Source of the DNA: Bacteroidales bacterium | GTDB taxonomy: Bacteria; Bacteroidota; Bacteroidia; Bacteroidales; NBLH01 | NCBI GenBank assembly: GCA_016937695.1 | Contig: JAFGWC010000040.1 | Location: forward strand, 1 to 39,292 | Direction of reading: 5' to 3' | Length of the DNA stretch: 39,292 nt | Part shown: positions 26,769 to 34,715 of the stretch, piece by piece | Position numbering within the stretch: the first letter of the stretch is position 1 | Layout: every line of letters begins with the position of its first letter | Position numbers and translations under genes: made by a program | The notes under the pieces: generated by a model | Database searches by the model: none | Seen by the model: the letters and a program-made list of their open reading frames with translations, nothing else | What the model was told of the DNA's origin: nothing

Positions 26769-26818
26769 ATAATTAAAATTTAGATTTATTTTCATCTATA
26801 AATATAACATTTTTTAAC

Positions 26819-29323
26819 TTGGCAGATAATAAATTATATAATAAAATATTGAAGCTTGAAGCTGAGAATAAACTAATTAAGTCTAAACTTAAAGACTATA
26901 AAAAGAAATTAAAATCTGAAAACTTCAAGGAAAAGCTTGAGTATGAATATAATCAAAAAAAACTTATTGTTAATATTTCAAAAATACTTAATAAAAATAA
27001 AAATTTCAGAAAAGCTCTTGATAAAACTGTTAAGCTAATTGGGGAACATACAAAAGTTAGCAGAGTTTATATAATTGAAGATTTTGAATATGGAAAATAT
27101 TGTCGTTCCAGCCATGAATGGTGTAATACAGGAATTAGTGCTGAAAAAGACAATTTACAAAAAATAGATTATTCTGAAATTCCTTCTTTTAAGCCACTTA
27201 TTATAGAAAAAGGAGTTTTAAATATATCAGATATTGATGAATTACCTGATGATTTAAAAGATATATTAAAACCACAGAATGTTAAAGCAACTTTGCTTAT
27301 TCCATTATTTGTCAACAACTTATATTTTGGAAACATTGGTTTTGATGAGTGTATTACTTATAAAAATTGGCAAACACAAGAAATAAACTTTTTAAAAATA
27401 ATTGTAAATATAATTTCAAGTGCTTTTGAAAAAGAAATCTTTGTTTCTAAACTTAAAGATAGTAATAACAGATTTAAAGCCTTTTCCAGAGCTACTTTTG
27501 AAGCAATTATAATTTGCTTTGACAATGAAATTATTGATTTAAACTATAAAGCTCGCCAACTTACAAAATATACAAAAGAGGAATTGCTAAAATTAAAAAT
27601 TACTGATTTATTTAAGCCAAACGAAAATCAAGAAATCTATAATAGTTTAAACTCTGATATTGAAATAATTACAGAAAAAAATCTTATTAGAAAAGATAAA
27701 AAAATTATTCCTGTTGAAATAGAAAACAAAAACTTTCAATACAACAAAAGAAAAGTTAAAGTTATTGCAATTAGAGATATTAGCGAAAGAAAAAAAGCTG
27801 CCATTTTAATTAAAGAAAATCAAGAAAAATACAGAACAATTGTTGAAACAGCAAACGATGCAATAATTATTCTCGAATATGAATCTGCAAATATTGCTGA
27901 TGTAAACAAAAAAGCAGAAAAACTATTTAAAGCAAAAAAAGAAGATTTAATCGGATTAAACCGAAATAAAATGCATCCGAAAGATGAAATAAACAATAAT
28001 TCGAATTGGTTTAATGACCTTGATTATTGGTTAAAAAACACTGTTAAATCTTCAATTATTGATAAAAAAGGAAAAATAATTCCTGTTGAAATAAGCAGCA
28101 GCGAAATTAATATTGACAAGCAAAAATTTATTATTGGTTTTTTCAGAGATATTACCATACAAAATGATTATGAAAAAATTCTTTTAAAAGCAAAAAATAA
28201 AGCTGAAGAAAGTGAAAAACTAAAATCTGCTTTTCTGTCAAACATTTCTCACGAAATAAGAACTCCGATGAACGGAATAATTGGTTTTGCTAATTTACTT
28301 AAAACTCCGGATATTGAGGAAGAGAAACGAGTTAGATATCTTGAAATTATTGAAAACAGTAGTAATCAATTGCTAAATTTAATAAGCGATATTATTGATT
28401 TATCTAAATTTGAAGCCGGAATTATTAATCTTAACAAAGAAAAAGTAAATATTAACCAATTAATTCTTGAATTATATCAGTTTTTTAAAGAAGGTATTTT
28501 ATCCCGTGCCGAAAAACAAATATATTTTTATTACGAAACACAATTTATTGATGATGATATTTTTGTTTACACAGATTATATGCGTTTAAAACAAATTCTG
28601 ATTAATTTAATTGGAAATGCTTTAAAATTTACATACAAAGGATTTGTTAAATTTGGATATACGATTAAAAAAAATCCTAAAACCAGTTTTTTAGAATTTT
28701 TTGTTGAAGATACAGGAATTGGTATCCAAAAAGACAAACAAAAAATAATATTTCAGCGTTTTAGACAAGCCGAAAGTTCAACATCAAAAAATTTTGGCGG
28801 AACCGGTTTAGGCTTAAATATTTCAAGAATTTTAGTTAAAAAATTAGGTGGAAATATTAAAGTTGAAGCTGAAGAAAGTAAAGGCTCTATATTTACATTT
28901 ACAATTCCGTTTATTCAAAAACCGGAAAATATTTTTATAGAAAAGAATAAATGCAATTTTAAAAACAGAACTATTTTAATTATTGAAAATGAAGCTGAAA
29001 ATGCTGCCGAAATTGGTGAAATATTAAAACCAACTAAAATTGAAACTCTATTTGCTTTTTCAATTGAAGATGCTTTGATAATTATTAAAGCTATTGCAAA
29101 AATTGATATTGTTTTAATTAATATTGATATGGAAGGAATTAAAGATAATTGCACTTCGCTTAAAATTAAAAAAATCAGAAAATCAATTCCTATTATTTCA
29201 CAAAATAATTTTGATCTTAATCCAAAATCAAAATCGGAAAACTCTAAATTTCATGATGCGCAAATAAGTAAACAAGATAATAATCAGCAACTTATATCAA
29301 CAATAAATAAATTTCTTCGATAA
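26819..29323 (+). CDS. GAF/PAS/PAS histidine kinase with degenerate receiver
   Basis: An 834-residue soluble kinase. It starts at TTG (26819, MADNKLYNK); no ATG is available earlier. Residues 1-50 are a coiled coil, 52-205 a GAF domain (ending KEIFVSKLKD), and two PAS modules lie at about 215-325 and 335-455. HisKA has His478 in NISHEIRTPMNG, followed by HATPase_c (NLIGNALKF, DTGIGIQ, GTGLGLNI). The C-terminal 115 residues have the receiver fold pattern but have lost its chemistry: the acidic pair reads IIENEAEN, the phosphosite is Asn768 (VLINIDMEG), and the conserved Lys region reads QISKQD. The kinase core looks active; the pseudo-receiver may be a binding or inhibitory module. It is convergent with the PAP2 gene, nine bases apart. 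Confidence 0.9.
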   Translation: MADNKLYNKILKLEAENKLIKSKLKDYKKKLKSENFKEKLEYEYNQKKLIVNISKILNKNKNFRKALDKTVKLIGEHTKVSRVYIIEDFEYGKYCRSSHEWCNTGISAEKDNLQKIDYSEIPSFKPLIIEKGVLNISDIDELPDDLKDILKPQNVKATLLIPLFVNNLYFGNIGFDECITYKNWQTQEINFLKIIVNIISSAFEKEIFVSKLKDSNNRFKAFSRATFEAIIICFDNEIIDLNYKARQLTKYTKEELLKLKITDLFKPNENQEIYNSLNSDIEIITEKNLIRKDKKIIPVEIENKNFQYNKRKVKVIAIRDISERKKAAILIKENQEKYRTIVETANDAIIILEYESANIADVNKKAEKLFKAKKEDLIGLNRNKMHPKDEINNNSNWFNDLDYWLKNTVKSSIIDKKGKIIPVEISSSEINIDKQKFIIGFFRDITIQNDYEKILLKAKNKAEESEKLKSAFLSNISHEIRTPMNGIIGFANLLKTPDIEEEKRVRYLEIIENSSNQLLNLISDIIDLSKFEAGIINLNKEKVNINQLILELYQFFKEGILSRAEKQIYFYYETQFIDDDIFVYTDYMRLKQILINLIGNALKFTYKGFVKFGYTIKKNPKTSFLEFFVEDTGIGIQKDKQKIIFQRFRQAESSTSKNFGGTGLGLNISRILVKKLGGNIKVEAEESKGSIFTFTIPFIQKPENIFIEKNKCNFKNRTILIIENEAENAAEIGEILKPTKIETLFAFSIEDALIIIKAIAKIDIVLINIDMEGIKDNCTSLKIKKIRKSIPIISQNNFDLNPKSKSENSKFHDAQISKQDNNQQLISTINKFLR

Positions 29324-29332
29324 TATTTTCGT

Positions 29333-30226
29333 CTATTCTTTTTTAAATAAATACATTTTAAATCCAAAAAAAGGCAAACCTGCGCTAATCCAAAATCCAA
29401 CAATAAAATATCTTATTGCATTAAAAATAATTCCTTCTGGAAACAAATATTTTAAGCCTAATAAAAAAACTATGGTTACAAAAAAACCAAAAATAAATCT
29501 TATTATTTTTATTGATATTTTGTTTTCAACCAAAAAAGGAAATTTCCTTTCTTCTAAAATAAAACCCAAAAAAGAACCTGTTGCAATTGCAAGAATTTTT
29601 ATTGAATCGCCAAAATCATATTCATTATTAAAATACACCGAATTTATAAGCAAAAGAATTATATAAATTGAATATGCTGATAATAAAAAATACACTAACA
29701 CTCTGTAAAACAGCGGCTTATTATCGTAAATTTTATTTAAATACCAATACAAAACAAAAGAAATAATTATACCGAAAATAAAACCAAAAATTACATCAAC
29801 AGGCCAATGTACTCCTAAATAAACTCTTGAAACCGCAACTAAAAGAGAAAGCAATATTGCAATTACCATGTAGATATTTTTCTTTAAAATTAAAGCAAGA
29901 GTAACAAAAAGTGTTGTTGAACCTTGTGTGTGTCCACTTGGAAATGAATATCCGCTACCAGTTTGAATTCTTTTTCCTTCAATGCTATCCAACTTTTGAT
30001 ATGGCCTTTCTGTGTGAAAAATATTTTTCAAAAACCCGTTTACTATAGATGAAATTATAAATGTAAATGTTAAAATAAAACCGTTTTTTTTAGAAACATT
30101 CCAATAAATCCACGTTATAAGAATAATGATATAATATTGCTCGCCAAGCATTGTAGCATAATTAAAAAAACTATCCAAAAAAGGTGTTGCATTATCTTGA
30201 AAGTATTGTAATATAGTCTCTTGCAT
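29333..30226 (-). CDS. PAP2-family membrane phosphatase
   Basis: A 297-residue integral membrane phosphatase with all three type 2 phosphatidic acid phosphatase motifs: K67 to RP74-75 (KNIFHTERP), PSGH (96-99) and SR133-134 with H140 and D144 (SRVYLGVHWPVD). About seven or eight TM segments are present, with a longer C-terminal half than minimal PAP2 proteins. Substrates could be phosphatidic acid, lipid A or undecaprenyl diphosphate; the sequence does not decide. The last residues FFGFKMYLFKKE are cytoplasmic. The gene stands alone on its strand, separated by 149 bases from the glycosyltransferase gene. Confidence 0.9.
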   Translation of the reverse strand: MQETILQYFQDNATPFLDSFFNYATMLGEQYYIIILITWIYWNVSKKNGFILTFTFIISSIVNGFLKNIFHTERPYQKLDSIEGKRIQTGSGYSFPSGHTQGSTTLFVTLALILKKNIYMVIAILLSLLVAVSRVYLGVHWPVDVIFGFIFGIIISFVLYWYLNKIYDNKPLFYRVLVYFLLSAYSIYIILLLINSVYFNNEYDFGDSIKILAIATGSFLGFILEERKFPFLVENKISIKIIRFIFGFFVTIVFLLGLKYLFPEGIIFNAIRYFIVGFWISAGLPFFGFKMYLFKKE

Positions 30227-30375
30227 AAATTTCTAATTTAGTTTTTAAAAATCATTTTGTCTCTTTCGTAAGTCGCTAATTGTCATTCTAGTATTCTTCA
30301 TTTATTTTTTACAATATTTAAATTTACAAAAATTTGAATATCAATGATTTTCAAATTCTGTAAAAATAATATCAA

Positions 30376-31650
30376 TTAAAAACTCTTTAATATTTCTTCA
30401 ATTTTTTCTTGTAATGTATCGTACGAAAAGTATTTCTTTCCAAGTTTCCAGTTATATTCTCCAATTTCTTTATTTAATTCAGGATTATAAATAATTTCTG
30501 CCATATTTTTTACTGATTCATCTGTTAAATTACTATTTTCGAGCATAACTGTTTTAAAGCCTTTGCTTCCAATATCAGGCATATAAACCGGCTGATAATT
30601 ATTAACAAAAATAGGCTTTTTAGCAAGAACAGCTTCAACAAAAGCGTTTCCAAAACCTTCGTAAGTACTAAAATATGTACATGAATTTGCATTAGCGTAA
30701 GCGTCTGATAATGAATAAGTAATGCCAAGTCCGCCAAGATTTCCTTTATTGTTTATAATGTGTGCGGCAAATTTCACTTGATTATCTAATTTTAAATCAT
30801 TAATAAGTGCATTTAATTCGTTGTAATATATACTGCCTTCATCGTCGGCGTGGCTTCCGGTTATTATCAATTTTATTCTTTTATCTTGCAGTTTATCAAC
30901 AAGTTTTATTGCAGTTTCTATTCCTTTTCGCCTTACAATTCTGGTAATTTGAAACAGTAAAATATCACTTTTATCAAGTTTTAGCTCATTTCTTAAGCTG
31001 CCGTTTGATTTAGATAAAACACCAAATTCCTGATCAAAATCCATAACATTTGGAACAATAATAGCTTTTCGTCCAAACTTTTGCATTATAGATTCTTGTC
31101 CATGTGTATTTATAACCGCATGAATAGAATTATTACACCTTAACGGAAATGTTTCTGCAATAAAATCGTTAATTTCGTTATGAGGCGAAATATAACGATC
31201 GCCTCGCTCCCACGCAAAATCATGATCGTGAGTTATTGTTTTAACGCCGGTTCTTTCGGCAAGTTTTTTTATTGCCAAACCCATCGAAAGATGTGCCGGC
31301 AATGCTGATGCATTTTCTGATAAAACTACATCAATTTTGTTTTTATGCAACCATTTTTCTAATTGGCGATATATTATATTCGAGTAATTATCAATATGAT
31401 ACAGCAATTCTATTGTTGGTTCATCAGGTTCGAAAAAAGCATTTTCCTGATCCCACATGCACGATTGATTAAAAAATGACATTTCCGGAACAAGTGTGTC
31501 TTTTTCAGGATTTATGTCCCAATTTTGAAATTCGCCGGAAACAATAAAAACATTATGCCCTAAACGCTTAAAAACTTCAATCCATTTTTCTGTTTCAAGT
31601 GCAACTCCATCAACTCCTCCAATTCTGCCAATTATAATTCCAATATTCAT
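30376..31650 (-). CDS. Glycosyltransferase family 4 (GT-B)
   Basis: A retaining glycosyltransferase of about 424 residues. I start it at the ATG at 31650 (MNIGIIIGRIGGVDGVALE), because this gives the usual first beta strand and glycine-rich loop; an upstream ATG at 31689 would add 13 unlikely residues. The N-terminal domain contains TITHDHDFAWERGDRY. The C-terminal domain has LFQITRIVRRKGIETAI, KLIITGSHAD and the donor-binding STYEGFGNAFVEAVLAKKPIF with the EX7E-like pair. The architecture is that of GT4 enzymes that build polysaccharides or glycolipids. No other capsule gene is nearby, so its acceptor is unknown. TTAATTTG upstream is one base off the -7 consensus. Confidence 0.88.
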   Translation of the reverse strand: MNIGIIIGRIGGVDGVALETEKWIEVFKRLGHNVFIVSGEFQNWDINPEKDTLVPEMSFFNQSCMWDQENAFFEPDEPTIELLYHIDNYSNIIYRQLEKWLHKNKIDVVLSENASALPAHLSMGLAIKKLAERTGVKTITHDHDFAWERGDRYISPHNEINDFIAETFPLRCNNSIHAVINTHGQESIMQKFGRKAIIVPNVMDFDQEFGVLSKSNGSLRNELKLDKSDILLFQITRIVRRKGIETAIKLVDKLQDKRIKLIITGSHADDEGSIYYNELNALINDLKLDNQVKFAAHIINNKGNLGGLGITYSLSDAYANANSCTYFSTYEGFGNAFVEAVLAKKPIFVNNYQPVYMPDIGSKGFKTVMLENSNLTDESVKNMAEIIYNPELNKEIGEYNWKLGKKYFSYDTLQEKIEEILKSF

Positions 31651-31794
31651 TTTTATTGATTTAAAAATCTTATTTTCAAAATGTTGCAAATTAATATTGA
31701 ATTTTATTCTTAAGCAAATATTTTAATTTACAAATTCATATAAATCAAATATACATAGTATTTTTATACCTTTATCTCTTTAATAATGAATAAA

Positions 31795-31840
31795 ATTTCA
31801 TTTTTACATGAAATATATTATTCGTTTGATAAATGAATAA
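31795..31840. promoter_or_regulatory. Two adjacent dyads just upstream of the terC-type promoter
   Basis: The first dyad is ATTTCAT (31795-31801) with ATGAAAT (31808-31814). The second is TTATTCGTTT (31818-31827) with AAATGAATAA (31831-31840), which pairs at nine of ten positions plus one G-T. The second ends 12 bases before the -33 box, a place suited to an activator or repressor. Confidence 0.45.
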
Positions 31841-31852
31841 CTTATTAATCTT

Positions 31853-31882
31853 TTGATAAACATTAGTTTGTAATTATATTTG
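31853..31882 (+). promoter_or_regulatory. Bacteroidota-type promoter for the TerC-family gene
   Basis: TTG (31853-31855, within TTTTG), exactly 19 bases, then TATATTTG (31875-31882): a complete -33/-7 match. The ATG at 31898 is 15 bases past the -7 box, so the leader is only a few bases long. Confidence 0.8.
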
Positions 31883-31897
31883 CAGAAAATTTAAAAT

Positions 31898-32689
31898 ATG
31901 GAAACTTTTACATTAGAAAATCTTTTTACTTTATTAATGCTTATTTTACTTCAAGCTGTTTTAGGCATCGATAATTTGCTTTATATATCACTAGAATCGA
32001 AAAATGCACCAAAAGAAAAACAAGCTTACGTTAGAAAAGTTGGAATTGGAGTTGCTATAATTTTAAGAATTGCATTGCTTTTTTTATTAGTAACTGTTAT
32101 TGAATATTTTCAGTCGCCATTTTTAAAATTAAAATTTGAAGGAATTATTACAGGTGAGCTTAATATACACAGTATCATTGTTTTACTTGGTGGCGGATTT
32201 ATAATTTATACATCTATTAAAGAAATTTGGAAATTAGTTGCTTTAGAAAATAAGGATGAAGAGAAAACAAAAAAAAATAAATCAGTTTCATCAATTATTT
32301 TTATAATAATAATAATGAATTTAGTATTTTCATTCGATTCTATTTTAAGCGCAATTGCACTAACTAAAGTTTTTTGGCTAATGGCTGTTGCAATTATTAT
32401 TGGCGGACTTATAATGATTTGGTTATCTGAAAAAGTAAGTAATTTCTTACAACAAAACAGAATGTACGAAGTTTTAGGACTTTTTATTCTTTTTCTTGTT
32501 GGAATAATGCTTTTAACTGAAGGCGGACATTTATCTCATTTACAGCTTGTTGGCAACGAAATTACTGCTATGAACAAAACAACTTTCTATTTTATTCTAG
32601 CCATTTTAGTTATTGTTGATATTATTCAGTCAAAATATCAAAAAAAACTTTTAAAAATAAGAGAGCAAAATATTAAAGAAAACAAATAA
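31898..32689 (+). CDS. TerC-family integral membrane protein
   Basis: A 263-residue inner-membrane protein with about seven TM segments and both TerC (PF03741) signature motifs: GIDNLLYI (23-30) in the first helix region and SFDSILSA (145-152) in the second, each with a conserved Asp. Between them lies the loop GGGFIIYTSIKEIWKL and a Lys-rich cytoplasmic stretch (DEEKTKKNK). TerC proteins have been tied to tellurite resistance and, for Alx/YgjT and MeeF-like members, to manganese export. A metal transport role is plausible but inferred. The gene has its own strong promoter and is not in an operon with the methyltransferase, which has a separate promoter. Confidence 0.88.
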   Translation: METFTLENLFTLLMLILLQAVLGIDNLLYISLESKNAPKEKQAYVRKVGIGVAIILRIALLFLLVTVIEYFQSPFLKLKFEGIITGELNIHSIIVLLGGGFIIYTSIKEIWKLVALENKDEEKTKKNKSVSSIIFIIIIMNLVFSFDSILSAIALTKVFWLMAVAIIIGGLIMIWLSEKVSNFLQQNRMYEVLGLFILFLVGIMLLTEGGHLSHLQLVGNEITAMNKTTFYFILAILVIVDIIQSKYQKKLLKIREQNIKENK

Positions 32690-32730
32690 AAAAACCTCAT
32701 TTTTTTCATTAAAAATCAGTATTAAAATAT

Positions 32731-32760
32731 TTGAAAAAAACTTATTTTTTTATATATTAG
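32731..32760 (+). promoter_or_regulatory. Promoter for the methyltransferase gene
   Basis: TTG (32731-32733), 19 bases, then TATATTAG (32753-32760), one base from the -7 consensus TAnnTTTG. The ATG at 32781 follows 20 bases later. Confidence 0.6.
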
Positions 32761-32780
32761 TAACAATTGCTGCTTTAAAA

Positions 32781-33626
32781 ATGAAACATACACACGAAAA
32801 TAATGTTGAAAAATTTTATTCTCTTAGCACTGATATAAGAGGACTTCAAGAAGAAGGTTATTTATCGTTTGGTTATTGGACAGACGAGATAACTGAATAT
32901 AGCCAAGCTGTTAAAACATTGATTAATAGAATACTTAAATACGAAAAGCCACTTAACAGCGGAACTGTTTTAAATGTTGCTTGCGGATATGGTTCTGAAA
33001 CTGTTGAAATTTACAAAAAGATTCATCCTGAAAAAATAATAGCTATTGATATTACAGACTCTCATATTCAATTCGCTAAGCACCAAATTAGTTCGTTAAA
33101 TTTATCAGATAAAATAGATTTCGAAAAAATGGATGCTTGCAAACTGAATTTTCCGGCTGAAAGTTTTGATTATGTTATTGGTATTGAAGGTCCTGCGCAT
33201 TTTAATACAAGAGAAATATTTTTAAGAAAAGCCTACGAAATGCTTAAACCAAAAGGCGTATTATTACTTTCAGATATTATTGTTGATAATATTGTTGCAG
33301 GAAAAAATCTGTATAACAGAATAATTGCTAAATTTTGTGCAAAACATTGGTATATGCCAAAAGCTAATTGGATGTCGATAAAAGAGATGAACAATTTATT
33401 AAACAAAATTGGTTTTGATATTGATTTTTCTGAAAGCGCAGGAAAATATGTTTATCCCGGATTTTCGCAATATAATTTAAAAATGAAATCAATTAAAAAT
33501 GCAATTCGGACAAGAGGAATTAGAATTGGTTTAGCTCTTTCCTTTATTTCGTGGTTACTTGGTTATGTACACAGAAGAAAAATGATTGATTATGTGATTT
33601 TAAGAGCAATTAAAAAAGCAGCTTAG
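32781..33626 (+). CDS. Class I SAM-dependent methyltransferase
   Basis: A 281-residue methyltransferase. Motif I is VLNVACGYGS (63-72), followed by the acidic residue ending motif II (IIAIDIT, Asp90), and the adenine region FEKMDACKLNFPAESFDYVIGIEGPAHF. The post-motif MLKPKGVLLLSD is also clear. The glycine-rich loop and an early YLSFGYW motif (28-34) recall small-molecule N- or C-methyltransferases such as phosphoethanolamine or tocopherol-type enzymes. The substrate is not certain. The C-terminal 60 residues are basic and contain a hydrophobic stretch (GLALSFISWLLGYV), suggesting membrane contact. It has its own promoter and ends in TAG. Confidence 0.85.
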   Translation: MKHTHENNVEKFYSLSTDIRGLQEEGYLSFGYWTDEITEYSQAVKTLINRILKYEKPLNSGTVLNVACGYGSETVEIYKKIHPEKIIAIDITDSHIQFAKHQISSLNLSDKIDFEKMDACKLNFPAESFDYVIGIEGPAHFNTREIFLRKAYEMLKPKGVLLLSDIIVDNIVAGKNLYNRIIAKFCAKHWYMPKANWMSIKEMNNLLNKIGFDIDFSESAGKYVYPGFSQYNLKMKSIKNAIRTRGIRIGLALSFISWLLGYVHRRKMIDYVILRAIKKAA

Positions 33627-33717
33627 CTTAAATAAAAATTTAGTTAATAGCCTAATTTCATGTATTTTCTGATATGTTATGACACAATAATTACCTCAAA
33701 TCTCAAATTATTACAAT

Positions 33718-34506
33718 TTGCTTTTGAAATTTAATCCAAAGCAGGAAAAAGAATTTGGTTTTATTAAACTTCATTATACTTTTGAAAATAAAAATCCCAA
33801 AAAAATTATTGCAATTGAAGGCATAAATGCAAATTATTCGCAATACAATACTGATTTAGAATTAAAATATTGGTATTCAGATAATTTTGGGGCAAAATGG
33901 ATAAAAGCAGATTCGTCAATTTTTGAAAATCTAAGCTTTAAAAACAATTTAGCAAACGAATGTACTTATGGATTAGGCATTTATAGACTTGATGCATATT
34001 TAGACCATACAAAAATTGAAACAAATTCTTCTTTTATGAGTTCTATTGAAAATATTGGATGGTTTGATAAAAATCATTATTATATTTTAAGCGAAGATGG
34101 AGTTCAGATTGGTGTGAAAAATAATTATTGTAAACCTGATAAAAATATTCTTTATTCTTGGACTTATAAAAAACGGGAAACAGGCATTCGTTATAATATT
34201 TCTGACTTAGCAAATAGAGACTGGGATAAGGATGTTCGTTTTCATAAGAATAGAGGAGAACTTTTTGATTTAAAGGAAGATAGCTTCAAAAAAATTATAT
34301 TTAATAAAGAAAATAACAATATACAATTTATAATTCCTTGCTATTACGGCGGACTTTGGTATGGCGAAATTCCGCAAAACGAAAGTTTAACTTTTCGACG
34401 ATTTTTACACTTTTTTGTTAATAATCATATTGTGCTTTATTTGTATTTTTTGTTTATTATTTACATCGTTTTTATAAATTATAAACTTACATCGAAAAAC
34501 AACTAA
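33718..34506 (+). CDS. Unknown protein with C-terminal membrane anchor
   Basis: A 262-residue frame that I do not recognise. Most of it is soluble and beta-rich, with many aromatic residues (LKYWYSDNFGAKWI, ENIGWFDKNHYYIL, CYYGGLWYGEIP); the last 30 residues are one TM helix (NNHIVLYLYFLFIIYIVFINY) and a short basic tail. There is no signal peptide, so the bulk probably faces the cytoplasm unless the N-terminus is missing. The only start is TTG at 33718 (or the second TTG two codons on), with a stop at 33688-33690 in frame. No promoter consensus is seen. It may be an N-terminally truncated gene. Base composition is like its neighbours. Confidence 0.6.
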   Translation: MLLKFNPKQEKEFGFIKLHYTFENKNPKKIIAIEGINANYSQYNTDLELKYWYSDNFGAKWIKADSSIFENLSFKNNLANECTYGLGIYRLDAYLDHTKIETNSSFMSSIENIGWFDKNHYYILSEDGVQIGVKNNYCKPDKNILYSWTYKKRETGIRYNISDLANRDWDKDVRFHKNRGELFDLKEDSFKKIIFNKENNNIQFIIPCYYGGLWYGEIPQNESLTFRRFLHFFVNNHIVLYLYFLFIIYIVFINYKLTSKNN

Positions 34507-34715
34507 AGTACTGATTTTATGAACATTTAGATTGTATTATGTTTAACTTTTTTAAAAAAATAATGAAAATTACTTAAGCTTATTGCCTGTTTAGAAAATA
34601 ATCTGGAATAATAAAAGATGTAAGAAAAACAAAAATTTAACTATTTTAGCAGTGGAAAGATAATTGCTTTTTGTACATAAAAATAAAATTCAATATTGAT
34701 ATATATTTAAAATAC

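Noticed and set aside
31883-31897. Manganese riboswitch (yybP-ykoY type) expected before a TerC-family gene
   Set aside because: The promoter's -7 box is only 15 bases from the ATG, so there is no room for a riboswitch.
33660-33734. Short frame MYFLICYD... before the 33718 gene
   Set aside because: Only 24 codons, in another frame, and no sign that it is the missing N-terminus.
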